From: an uncultured Tidjanibacter sp.
GTDB taxonomy: Bacteria > Bacteroidota > Bacteroidia > Bacteroidales > Rikenellaceae
Direction of reading: 5' to 3'
Length of the DNA stretch: 9,685 bases
Assembly (NCBI GenBank): GCA_934663885.1
Contig: CAKUKW010000059.1
Coordinates: forward strand, 1 to 9,685
Position numbers and translations under genes: made by a program. Shown here piece after piece: positions 1 through 6,269 of the stretch; positions within the stretch are counted from its first letter, which is position 1, and each line of letters opens with the position of its first letter. Below the pieces are notes generated by a model. That model ran no database searches and had not been told where the DNA came from. It saw only the letters and a program-made list of their open reading frames with translations.

Positions 1-504
1 GCCATAGGTGTAGGTGGTCTTAACCCTGCTGTAAGAAGCTGCTGCTTCGAGCCCCCAGAAACCCTGGACACGACCCTGGCCGCGCCTCCATTCGTAACCG
101 ATAGAGAGGCCTGCGCCCTGACGCGAATCTTTCATCATATCCCTGACGGTAGCATCCGCATTACCGTTGGCAAGGACATTGCCATAATAATAATCCGTAC
201 CGAAATCGAGGTTAACGCCCAAACGGATAGCCTGATTGTCAGCGGTGAAGAACTTGGCGTAAATAGAAGGCCTGATGCCCTGGAAAGTGGGAGAGTCGGG
301 GCCCGCATCCCTGCCGATATACTTGATGTAATCGAAAAGGGGATTGACGCTTACTCCGAGTCCGATATCGCCGGCCTTAGGAAGGATAGGCATACCGCGT
401 TTGTTTGTAAGTACCGGTTTTTCCTCAACTACTACGAGTGTCTGAGCCGTTGCCGTTGCCGCAACGCACATGAGCGCTGCGATTGTAATGAAAATCTTTT
501 TCAT
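1..504 (-). CDS. Exported outer-membrane beta-barrel-type protein, N-terminal part (C-terminus beyond window)
   Basis: An open frame of 168 codons starts with ATG at 504-502 and is still open at base 1, so the C-terminal part is missing. The first 21 residues form a Sec signal peptide (MKKIFITIAAL..., small residues before a likely cut at ATA-Q), with no lipobox Cys. The mature start contains NKRGMPILPKAGDIGLGVSVNP, followed by alternating polar/aromatic stretches (IRPSIYAKFF, IRLGVNLDFGTDYYYG, GLSIGYEWRRGQGRVQGFWGLEAAASY) that look like amphipathic beta strands of a small outer-membrane barrel. The LPKAGDIGLG-type opening resembles a group of Bacteroidales outer-membrane barrel proteins that I know only as hypothetical. 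No enzymatic motif is visible. A strong terminator lies upstream, so it is probably transcribed from its own promoter in the AT-rich leader 505-588, where I see no convincing TAnnTTTG element. The barrel assignment is inference from strand pattern and export signal. Confidence 0.75.
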   Translation of the reverse strand, partial: MKKIFITIAALMCVAATATAQTLVVVEEKPVLTNKRGMPILPKAGDIGLGVSVNPLFDYIKYIGRDAGPDSPTFQGIRPSIYAKFFTADNQAIRLGVNLDFGTDYYYGNVLANGNADATVRDMMKDSRQGAGLSIGYEWRRGQGRVQGFWGLEAAASYSRVKTTYTYG

Positions 505-588
505 AATCAATTAATTTAAATAAAGGTTTATTAATAAAAAGTAAATTAAATTGTCATAATCTTCCCTATGTTAAGCAAATATCAAACC

Positions 589-622
589 AAAAAGGGCCAA
601 AACTCAATTTTGGCCCTTTTTT
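589..622. terminator. Bidirectional rho-independent terminator
   Basis: A perfect 14-bp inverted repeat (AAAAAGGGCCAAAA at 589-602 and its complement at 608-621) with a 5-base loop (CTCAA) has a GGGCC core and A/T tracts on both flanks. It lies 16 bases beyond the stop codon of the DPP-IV-like gene, so on the minus strand it ends the nadC operon transcript. It also insulates the outer-membrane protein gene at 1-504. The T-tract is present in both orientations. Confidence 0.9.
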
Positions 623-637
623 ACTGAAAAATTATTT

Positions 638-2836
638 CTAAAGTTTATCCAGGCAATATCCTATCATCTTGGTATAGATGTGACTGCGGCCTCCGGGAAC
701 CATCGAATGATTATCGTCGGTATAGATCATCATATCGAATTGTTTTCCGTGTTTCACCAGCTCCTGAACCATGCGGTAGGTATTCTGTGCATGTACGTTA
801 TCGTCCCCCGAACCGTGTATTATGAGCAGGTTGCCCTCGAGCTGGGATGCGTATCCCAGCGGTGACGGAGAATCGTAACCATAGTCGTTGCCCTGCGGAA
901 GGCCGTTGAAACGCTCCGTATAAACCGAGTCATAGTATCTCCATGAAGTTACAGGGGCCACCGACACGGCGGCCTTGAAGACATCGGCACCCTTGAGGAT
1001 GCAGTTAAGTGCCATGAAACCGCCGTAGCTCCAACCGTAAATCCCTATTCTTTCGCTGTCGACATAAGGAAGGGATGCGAGGTGCCGGGCGAACGATATC
1101 TGGTCTTCGGTCTCCATTTCGCCCATCCGGCCGTAGGTAAGTTTCTTGAAATATTCGCCCATGCCGGCCGTTCCGCGAGGGTCGCAGCAAGCCACGATAT
1201 ACCCCTCCTGGACAAGCACGTCCTCCCAACCGACACTCCAGCTATTCTTTACCTGCTGCGAGCCGGGCCCGCTGTACTGGGTTATAAGGACGGGGTATTT
1301 CTTAGCGGGGTCGAAATCGACCGGCTTCACTATATAGCAGTTGAGATCCAACGGCTCGCCGTTATTATCGACGGCTATCCTGAAAAATTCTTTTTGCGGA
1401 AGGCCTATTTCAGCGATATGTTCTTTCAGGCCCGCATTGTCCTCAAGCGTCCTTATGAGCTTGCCCTCGCCGTTATGCAGGGTTACAGTGTTTGGCGTCG
1501 AGACATTGGAGAACATACTTATATAATATTTGCATCCGCTACCCGGCATTATACGGTATGTGCCGTCGCCGGGAGTTAGCCTTTTCTTCTGCTTTCCCCT
1601 GATATTCACCGAATAGAGGTTGGTCCCCAACGGCGAAGTTTCATTGGAAACGTACCATATCCTGCTTTCCGACGCATGCACTAACTGGGTAACCTCCCAC
1701 TTGCCTTCCGTAACCGCATACTGGAAACCCTTGTCGGTGTGGTACATATAAATATGGTTGTACCCCGTGCGGGTTTCACACGTAACAAGGAATCGTTTTG
1801 AATCGGGCATGAACGTGAGCATATCCAGCCCCACCCCGTCTATATATGCCGGCGAGCTATCCCCGTATATGACCTTTCCGCTGCCGTCGCTGTTCGCGAG
1901 GATCACCTCCAGATGGCTCTGCTGGCGGTTAAGGCGGAAAAAATAAAGCTGCCCGGCAGGCGTCCAGTCGAAGAACGGTACATACTGGTCGGTCTCGTGA
2001 CCGACATCTATTTTGGTACGGACACCACTTTGCAGGTCGTGAACGTAGAGTTCCACGACGGAATTCTTCTCCCCTGCTTTCGGGTATTTGAAAGTGAAGG
2101 GTTGGGTATAGAGGGGCACGGCCATGTCGCCATCCTTTACCTGCCGTTTTTCCTCGTCGGTGGGCCTGTTGTAATACATCATCGTGAACTCCTTCACCTG
2201 CGACTCGTCGGAGCGCAGGTAAGCAATTTTGGTGCCGTCGGGCGACCAGCGCAAAAGGTCGTAAAGGCCGAACTCCTCTTCGTATACCCAGTCGGGCATG
2301 CCGTTGATTATATAGTTGAACCTGCCGTCGCGGGTTACCTGTGTTTCAGTTCCGCAGGCCAGGTCCGTCACATATATATTATTGTCGTAAACGAACGCGA
2401 CTTTGTCTCCTGCAGGAGAGAATGCCGCATGCCGTATGCTGTCCCTTTGGGTCAGGATCGTTTCCGAGCCGTCCTTTCTGTCCCAAACCACATAATTTGA
2501 ATATGCCGACCTGCGGTAGAGCGGGCGGCTGTTGAAACGGAACATTATCTTATTCTCGTCGGCGCTGAAAGTATAGGACGTAGTCCGCGCGGGCACTTTT
2601 CCCAGGCTTCGGATATTGCATACTGTATCCACGAGCTCGCCTGTACGGTAGCTGTAGCGGAGTATGGCCCCGCCCTGCACTGTCGTATAATGCTCGCCGT
2701 CGTTCATCGAGCGAAGGCCGCTCACACTTTTTTGCAAAAATTTACCGGCTGCTATATCGTTCCAGCCGAATTTTTCCTGGCCGCGCAATCCGGTACAGAG
2801 CGCAGCGGCAAACACAAATAATAAAATTTTCTTCAT
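638..2836 (-). CDS. Dipeptidyl-peptidase-IV-like serine exopeptidase (S9 family), exported
   Basis: About 732 residues, the usual size for the family. The enzyme removes N-terminal dipeptides (typically X-Pro or X-Ala) from peptides, probably in the periplasm. Taking ATG 2836 as start gives a clean signal peptide (MKKILLFVFAAALCTGLRGQ). Residues about 30-480 form the beta-propeller, including DWVYEEE near 182-188, the Glu motif that anchors the substrate N-terminus in true DPP-IV. The alpha/beta-hydrolase domain follows, with Ser603 in GWSYGG, Asp678 in GSGDDNVH and His710 in DDNHSM, so the triad is complete. Upstream ATG codons at 2842 and 2857 and a TTG at 2866 are alternative starts; the last two would overlap or abut the end of nadC, but they put a charged stretch before the signal peptide. 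It is downstream of nadC with almost no gap, so it is probably cotranscribed, and it ends in a strong hairpin terminator. S9 exopeptidases of other specificity are the alternative, made unlikely by the DWVYEEE motif. Confidence 0.93.
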   Translation of the reverse strand: MKKILLFVFAAALCTGLRGQEKFGWNDIAAGKFLQKSVSGLRSMNDGEHYTTVQGGAILRYSYRTGELVDTVCNIRSLGKVPARTTSYTFSADENKIMFRFNSRPLYRRSAYSNYVVWDRKDGSETILTQRDSIRHAAFSPAGDKVAFVYDNNIYVTDLACGTETQVTRDGRFNYIINGMPDWVYEEEFGLYDLLRWSPDGTKIAYLRSDESQVKEFTMMYYNRPTDEEKRQVKDGDMAVPLYTQPFTFKYPKAGEKNSVVELYVHDLQSGVRTKIDVGHETDQYVPFFDWTPAGQLYFFRLNRQQSHLEVILANSDGSGKVIYGDSSPAYIDGVGLDMLTFMPDSKRFLVTCETRTGYNHIYMYHTDKGFQYAVTEGKWEVTQLVHASESRIWYVSNETSPLGTNLYSVNIRGKQKKRLTPGDGTYRIMPGSGCKYYISMFSNVSTPNTVTLHNGEGKLIRTLEDNAGLKEHIAEIGLPQKEFFRIAVDNNGEPLDLNCYIVKPVDFDPAKKYPVLITQYSGPGSQQVKNSWSVGWEDVLVQEGYIVACCDPRGTAGMGEYFKKLTYGRMGEMETEDQISFARHLASLPYVDSERIGIYGWSYGGFMALNCILKGADVFKAAVSVAPVTSWRYYDSVYTERFNGLPQGNDYGYDSPSPLGYASQLEGNLLIIHGSGDDNVHAQNTYRMVQELVKHGKQFDMMIYTDDNHSMVPGGRSHIYTKMIGYCLDKL

Positions 2837-2849
2837 CGACATTCTAATT

Positions 2850-3713
2850 TTATTCATTGCCGGCAACAGCTTTCAGGCTCATGTCCAGGCTCTTTATCTG
2901 GTGCGTAAGAGCACCTACGGAGACATAATCGACACCGCATTCGGCATAGGCGCGCATCGTATCGAGGGTTATACCGCCCGACGATTCTATTTCGGTTCGT
3001 CCCGCGATTTTCTCCACGGCCATTCGTGTCATCCCGACATTAAAGTTATCCAGCATTATGCGGTCCGCTCCACCGGCGCGGAATACTTCGTCTATATCCT
3101 CGAGAGTCCTGACCTCGACCTCTATCGGAAGACTTCGGTTTTCCGCCGCGAGATATTCCCTGACTTTCGTTATGGCGGCGTAAACCCCGCCCGAGAAATC
3201 TATATGGTTGTCCTTGAGCAGCACCATATCGAAAAGGCCCATTCGGTGATTTTCGCCTCCACCCATCTTAACGGCCATCTTGTCCAGCACCCGCATGCCG
3301 GGAGTGGTTTTTCGCGTATCCAACACCTTGCATTTCGTCCCTTCGAGCCGCTCGACATAAACCGCTGTCTGGGTCGCAACGCCACTCATGCGCTGCATTA
3401 TATTGAGGACTATCCTTTCGGCCTGGAGCAGGGAAACCGTATGCCCCTCAACGTAGAAAGCCACGTCGCCGGCCATTACCTTCGAACCGTCCCCGATAAG
3501 TTTTTCCATCCTGATCTGCGGGTCCAGCCTGCGGAAGACCATCTCGGCCACCTCTACTCCCGCCAGTATTCCGTGCTGCTTCACAAGAAGCTTCATGCGC
3601 CCACGGTGCCACGAAGGAATGGTGGCCAGCGACGTATGGTCGCCGTCGCCTATGTCTTCCCTGACGGCAAGCTCTATGAGATCTTCTACAAATGGTATAT
3701 ACTCCTTTTTCAT
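2850..3713 (-). CDS. nadC: Nicotinate-nucleotide pyrophosphorylase (carboxylating), quinolinate phosphoribosyltransferase
   Basis: 287 residues, the normal NadC length. The cytoplasmic enzyme converts quinolinate and PRPP to nicotinate mononucleotide, CO2 and pyrophosphate in de novo NAD synthesis. Recognisable signatures in order are the N-terminal REDIGDGDHTS, the mid-protein block LDTRKTTPGMR with K(M)GGGENHRMGLFD and LLKDNHI (Arg/His/Lys residues that bind quinolinate and PRPP phosphates), then EVEVRTLED, DRIMLDNF and ESSGGI on the later barrel strands. The ATG at 3713 follows a leader of about 20 bases from a near-consensus promoter (see 3742-3773). The stop (complement of 2850-2852) lies just upstream of the DPP-IV-like gene, so the two probably share a transcript. 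nadA and nadB are not in this window. No key residue appears to be missing. Confidence 0.96.
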   Translation of the reverse strand: MKKEYIPFVEDLIELAVREDIGDGDHTSLATIPSWHRGRMKLLVKQHGILAGVEVAEMVFRRLDPQIRMEKLIGDGSKVMAGDVAFYVEGHTVSLLQAERIVLNIMQRMSGVATQTAVYVERLEGTKCKVLDTRKTTPGMRVLDKMAVKMGGGENHRMGLFDMVLLKDNHIDFSGGVYAAITKVREYLAAENRSLPIEVEVRTLEDIDEVFRAGGADRIMLDNFNVGMTRMAVEKIAGRTEIESSGGITLDTMRAYAECGVDYVSVGALTHQIKSLDMSLKAVAGNE

Positions 3714-3741
3714 AAGGTTATGATTTTCTGTTATTAGTTTA

Positions 3742-3773
3742 CAAATATAGTGAACCGAGTTTGCTTTAGCAAA
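3742..3773 (-). promoter_or_regulatory. Bacteroidota-type promoter for nadC
   Basis: On the minus strand, TATATTTG (complement of 3742-3749) matches the -7 consensus TAnnTTTG. A TTTG (complement of 3770-3773) lies exactly 20 bases upstream, the expected -33 spacing. The predicted start of transcription is near 3735, giving a leader of about 21 bases to the nadC ATG. A 16-bp inverted repeat (3759-3774) covers the -33 element. Confidence 0.75.
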
Positions 3774-3774
3774 C
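3759..3774. promoter_or_regulatory. Inverted repeat overlapping the nadC -33 element, possible operator
   Basis: GTTTGCT-TT-AGCAAAC is a perfect 7-bp inverted repeat with a 2-base centre. It covers the -33 box and part of the spacer of the nadC promoter, a position where a bound dimeric repressor would block RNA polymerase. No T-tract follows on either strand, so it does not look like a terminator. The regulator is unknown; a role in NAD-dependent control is inference only. Confidence 0.45.
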
Positions 3775-3897
3775 GGGTTTACAGAGGGAAGCCCCGTCGT
3801 CGGCCTTCAGTCCGGCAGGAAAATGCGGAACGAAGTAACGCCGGAATTCATATCAAAATACATACTTTCCCTAACCGCATCCTAATATTATTCAAAT

Positions 3898-3963
3898 ATA
3901 TAAAAAACAGCCCCGGGAAAGAATTGATTTGTCCTGCGGATTATCGGATATAAAAAACAGCCC
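3898..3963. repeat. 16-bp direct repeat, two copies 50 bp apart
   Basis: ATATAAAAAACAGCCC occurs exactly at 3898-3913 and again at 3948-3963, start to start 50 bp. Each copy combines an A6 tract with a GC end (CAGCCC). The pair sits about 55-120 bp upstream of the predicted start of the kinase/vWA operon. It could be paired binding sites for a regulator or a bent-DNA element; no function can be assigned from sequence alone. Confidence 0.6.
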
Positions 3964-4004
3964 TGATTTTACCGCGAAAAGGCTCGGGTGCTTTATTTTT
4001 TTAA

Positions 4005-4012
4005 TAACTTTG
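4005..4012 (+). promoter_or_regulatory. Probable -7 promoter element of the kinase/vWA operon
   Basis: TAACTTTG matches the Bacteroidota -7 consensus TAnnTTTG. The predicted transcription start is near 4019, leaving a leader of only about 13 bases to the ATG at 4032. No TTTG is present at the expected -33 position (about 3981-3986), so the promoter may be weak or need an activator, perhaps through the direct repeats upstream. Confidence 0.5.
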
Positions 4013-4031
4013 TCAGCATAACGCATTTATT

Positions 4032-5309
4032 ATGCCCCGACCAGCAATATACGGTTATATAGAATCGCTTAAGCAACCCAAAGGATTATTCAGAACACTC
4101 GGCGAACCGGTTTGCAAACTTGATTTCCACGGCGAACCTATATTTACTGCGGGAGGGAATGCCGCGGTATTCAGGGTAACGGTCGAAGAAAAAGAATACG
4201 CACTCAAGTGTTTTACCAAACAGGTCGGATATTCACCAGAGGTCTACGAATTTCTTTCTACAGGAGAGAGCCCTCTTTTATGCAGGTCATTTTATCTGCC
4301 GCAGGAAATATTCGTGTTCCAGGGCGGCGACCCTGGCCGCTGGCACGACGTGGCCATTACGGAATGGGCGGAGGGGCGTACGCTGGATTTCGAGATGCGC
4401 AAAGCCCTGCATGCCGGTGACACGGAACGCATCGCGGGTCTGGCAGTTGTTTTCGACAGCGCCGCCAAGGAGCTCTTATGTGCCGAATGGGCCCACGGCG
4501 ACATAAAGCCGGAAAATATTATAATATCTCCCCACGGAAACTTAAAACTTATAGATTACGACTCGATGTTCTTGCCCTCGATGGAAGGTAGTAGCTGCAA
4601 CCAGACAGGAACACTTTTCTGGCGCCATCCCCGCAGGAGCGAACTTTACTTTAACCGCCATATTGACGACTACCCTATCGCTATGCTCTCTGCAACGCTC
4701 CACTGCCTGGCCGAATTTCCAGCGCTTCACGCGAGATACGGCCACGGAGAGATTTTTCTTTTCGAGCCGGAAGAAATACTCGAGAGCGCTTCTGAATGTT
4801 ACTCGGCAGCGAAAGGACTGGCTGCAAAATCGGGAAACGCTTCGCTTTACAGGTTGCTAGACATGTTGCGCTCACCGGCCCCGCGACTGGCGGGCCTTGT
4901 GGAAGTAATATCGTCTTTCCCCGGCCATTGGCCCGGAAAGGGTACTCTTTCACCGTTCTGTACATGCGGCGTATGGGGATATAAAGACGAGAACGGCAAT
5001 ACCGCGATACCGCCTTTGTTCGATTCGGCACTCGAGTTTTCGGAAGGGTTGGCGGCCGTAAGGCTTAACGGCTGCAATCATTTCATCGACAATAAAGGTA
5101 TATGCGCCATAAACTGCTCCGTATACGACTCGGTGAAATCTTTTTCCGGAGGAGTGGCGGCTGTCCGCAAAAACGGGCTGTGGGGATATATCGGACGGGG
5201 CGGCAATGTAGTATCCGAGCCGCAATACGTCACGGCATCTTCCGTCAGGGACGGCAAAGCTATCGTGCTCGAGGCAGGTGCGGAGCACGAAATGGAAATC
5301 ATAATATAA
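4032..5309 (+). CDS. Protein-kinase-like protein with C-terminal WG repeats
   Basis: 425 residues with no signal peptide or membrane segment, so cytoplasmic. Residues about 1-300 are a Hanks-type Ser/Thr kinase-like fold: a Gly/Ala-rich loop (GGNAAVF) before EYALK with Lys59, catalytic loop HGDIKPEN at 155-162 (Asp157, Asn162), and a DFG-equivalent IDYD with metal-binding Asp175. All main catalytic positions are therefore kept, although the loop is HGD instead of HRD and the activation segment (GTLFWRHP) is short. Residues 313-420 contain about three WG repeats of roughly 35 residues (GVWGYKDENGN, then a degenerate unit, then GLWGYIGRGGN, with alternating FSEGLAAVR / FSGGVAAVR), a module thought to mediate protein contacts. 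It is the first gene of a three-gene operon with a vWA protein and a paralogous pseudokinase. Both kinase-like proteins share the N-terminal pattern YIES, KG, RTL, LD, FTAG. Kinase activity and substrate are inferred. Confidence 0.85.
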   Translation: MPRPAIYGYIESLKQPKGLFRTLGEPVCKLDFHGEPIFTAGGNAAVFRVTVEEKEYALKCFTKQVGYSPEVYEFLSTGESPLLCRSFYLPQEIFVFQGGDPGRWHDVAITEWAEGRTLDFEMRKALHAGDTERIAGLAVVFDSAAKELLCAEWAHGDIKPENIIISPHGNLKLIDYDSMFLPSMEGSSCNQTGTLFWRHPRRSELYFNRHIDDYPIAMLSATLHCLAEFPALHARYGHGEIFLFEPEEILESASECYSAAKGLAAKSGNASLYRLLDMLRSPAPRLAGLVEVISSFPGHWPGKGTLSPFCTCGVWGYKDENGNTAIPPLFDSALEFSEGLAAVRLNGCNHFIDNKGICAINCSVYDSVKSFSGGVAAVRKNGLWGYIGRGGNVVSEPQYVTASSVRDGKAIVLEAGAEHEMEIII

Positions 5310-5409
5310 TAACATATAAGTCGGACGTAAGAACCCCTACCTACCGGTCGGCACATTAAACTACGAGATTTTCTCGAATAAACCGTAACATAAACAAAGA
5401 GAAAAAGAG

Positions 5410-6267
5410 ATGTATTCGGCAAGGATAACGAGAAACAACAGGGCCGCTTTCATATTGCTGTGCGACCGTTCCGGTTCGATGGCGGAAGAAGTGGTTTTCG
5501 AGGGCGAACGGATCACCAAGGCGGTCGCCGTGACGCGGATAATAAACATGTTCGTGGACGAACTTGTGAACAGGTGCCGCAGGGAAGAGGGGATCAGGGA
5601 TTACTTCGATATTGCGGTTATAGAATACGGCGGTGACGGCGTGGTGCCGCTGATTCCGGCCAAATGGGGGTTTACAACCCCTTCCGAACTTGCAAAAACT
5701 CCGGTCGAAAATATGACCCTGCATATATTGAGAAGGCTGCCCGACGGCAGCCAGGTAACTTCGGTCGTGCGCAGGAGACAATGGATAACGCCTAAAGCTT
5801 CGGGCGACACACCGATGGGAGAAGCGTTGAAAGAAGCCGAGAAACTTGTCAGAATGTGGTGTTCGAAACCTTCCAACGCCAAAAGTTTTCCTCCCCTGAT
5901 ACTTAACATAACAGATGGGGAAGCTTCCGATGCATGTTACAGGGAGCTGTGTGACTGTGCCGACAATATCAGGGATACAGGCACCAGCGACGGCAATACC
6001 CTGCTAATGAATATCCATCTGGCCACTACGGGAGAGCCGGGACCTGAAATACGCTTTCCCTCCCGGTTGGAGGAAATTCCCCTCCATCCCTATGCACGGC
6101 TTCTATGGGATATGTCGAGCCTCATGCCGGACTGCTACAGCAGTATAATATCTGAATCCGGAGACGGCGGCGCTCCGCCCTTCAAGGCAATGGCATACAA
6201 CTGCACGGTAAACGAACTTTTCCCGATGATGACAATAGGCTCCGTTAGCGGGGCCATAATATCGTGA
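5410..6267 (+). CDS. von Willebrand factor A (vWA) domain protein, TerY-like, intact MIDAS
   Basis: 285 residues, essentially a single vWA domain, without signal peptide or transmembrane helix. The metal-ion-dependent adhesion site is complete: DRSGSM with Asp19, Ser21 and Ser23; Thr134 in SGDTPMGEA; Asp169 in ITDGE. The opening (NNRAAFILLCDRSGSM) and the end (MAYNCTVNELFPMMTIGS) resemble a cytoplasmic vWA family common in Bacteroidota and related to TerY, which in other genomes occurs beside protein kinases and PP2C phosphatases. The expected role is metal-dependent binding of a partner protein, perhaps a scaffold or substrate adaptor for the neighbouring kinase. It begins 100 bp after the kinase gene, behind a purine-rich stretch (AGAGAAAAAGAG) that may help initiation. 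Its stop overlaps a possible GTG start of the pseudokinase gene, implying cotranscription and coupled translation. The domain call is firm; the pathway is inference. Confidence 0.9.
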   Translation: MYSARITRNNRAAFILLCDRSGSMAEEVVFEGERITKAVAVTRIINMFVDELVNRCRREEGIRDYFDIAVIEYGGDGVVPLIPAKWGFTTPSELAKTPVENMTLHILRRLPDGSQVTSVVRRRQWITPKASGDTPMGEALKEAEKLVRMWCSKPSNAKSFPPLILNITDGEASDACYRELCDCADNIRDTGTSDGNTLLMNIHLATTGEPGPEIRFPSRLEEIPLHPYARLLWDMSSLMPDCYSSIISESGDGGAPPFKAMAYNCTVNELFPMMTIGSVSGAIIS

Positions 6268-6269
6268 AC

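Larger units (their letters stand above)
3714..4031. other. Divergent intergenic region (318 bp)
   Basis: The gap separates leftward nadC from the rightward kinase/vWA operon. It holds the nadC promoter and inverted repeat at its left end, a GC-richer stretch at about 3775-3850 in which I see no gene or RNA, an AT-rich segment with two copies of a 16-bp repeat (3898-3913, 3948-3963), and the -7 element of the rightward operon at 4005-4012. No convincing small gene was found. Confidence 0.7.

Noticed and set aside
1082..1579. 165-codon plus-strand frame opposite the DPP-IV-like gene
   Set aside because: Antisense shadow of a strongly conserved coding region; its translation shows no domain pattern.
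2901..3737. 278-codon plus-strand frame opposite nadC
   Set aside because: Exact antisense shadow of nadC, whose catalytic motifs are unambiguous on the minus strand.
3893..3900. Second TATATTTG on the minus strand as an additional nadC promoter
   Set aside because: No TTTG 19-21 bases upstream, it lies in a low-complexity AT tract overlapping the direct repeat, and it would give a leader near 180 bases when a better promoter is close to the gene.
3750..3953. 67-codon plus-strand open frame in the divergent gap
   Set aside because: It begins inside the nadC promoter, has an irregular Arg-rich composition with no recognisable motif, no ribosome-binding context and runs through the direct repeat; it is probably chance.
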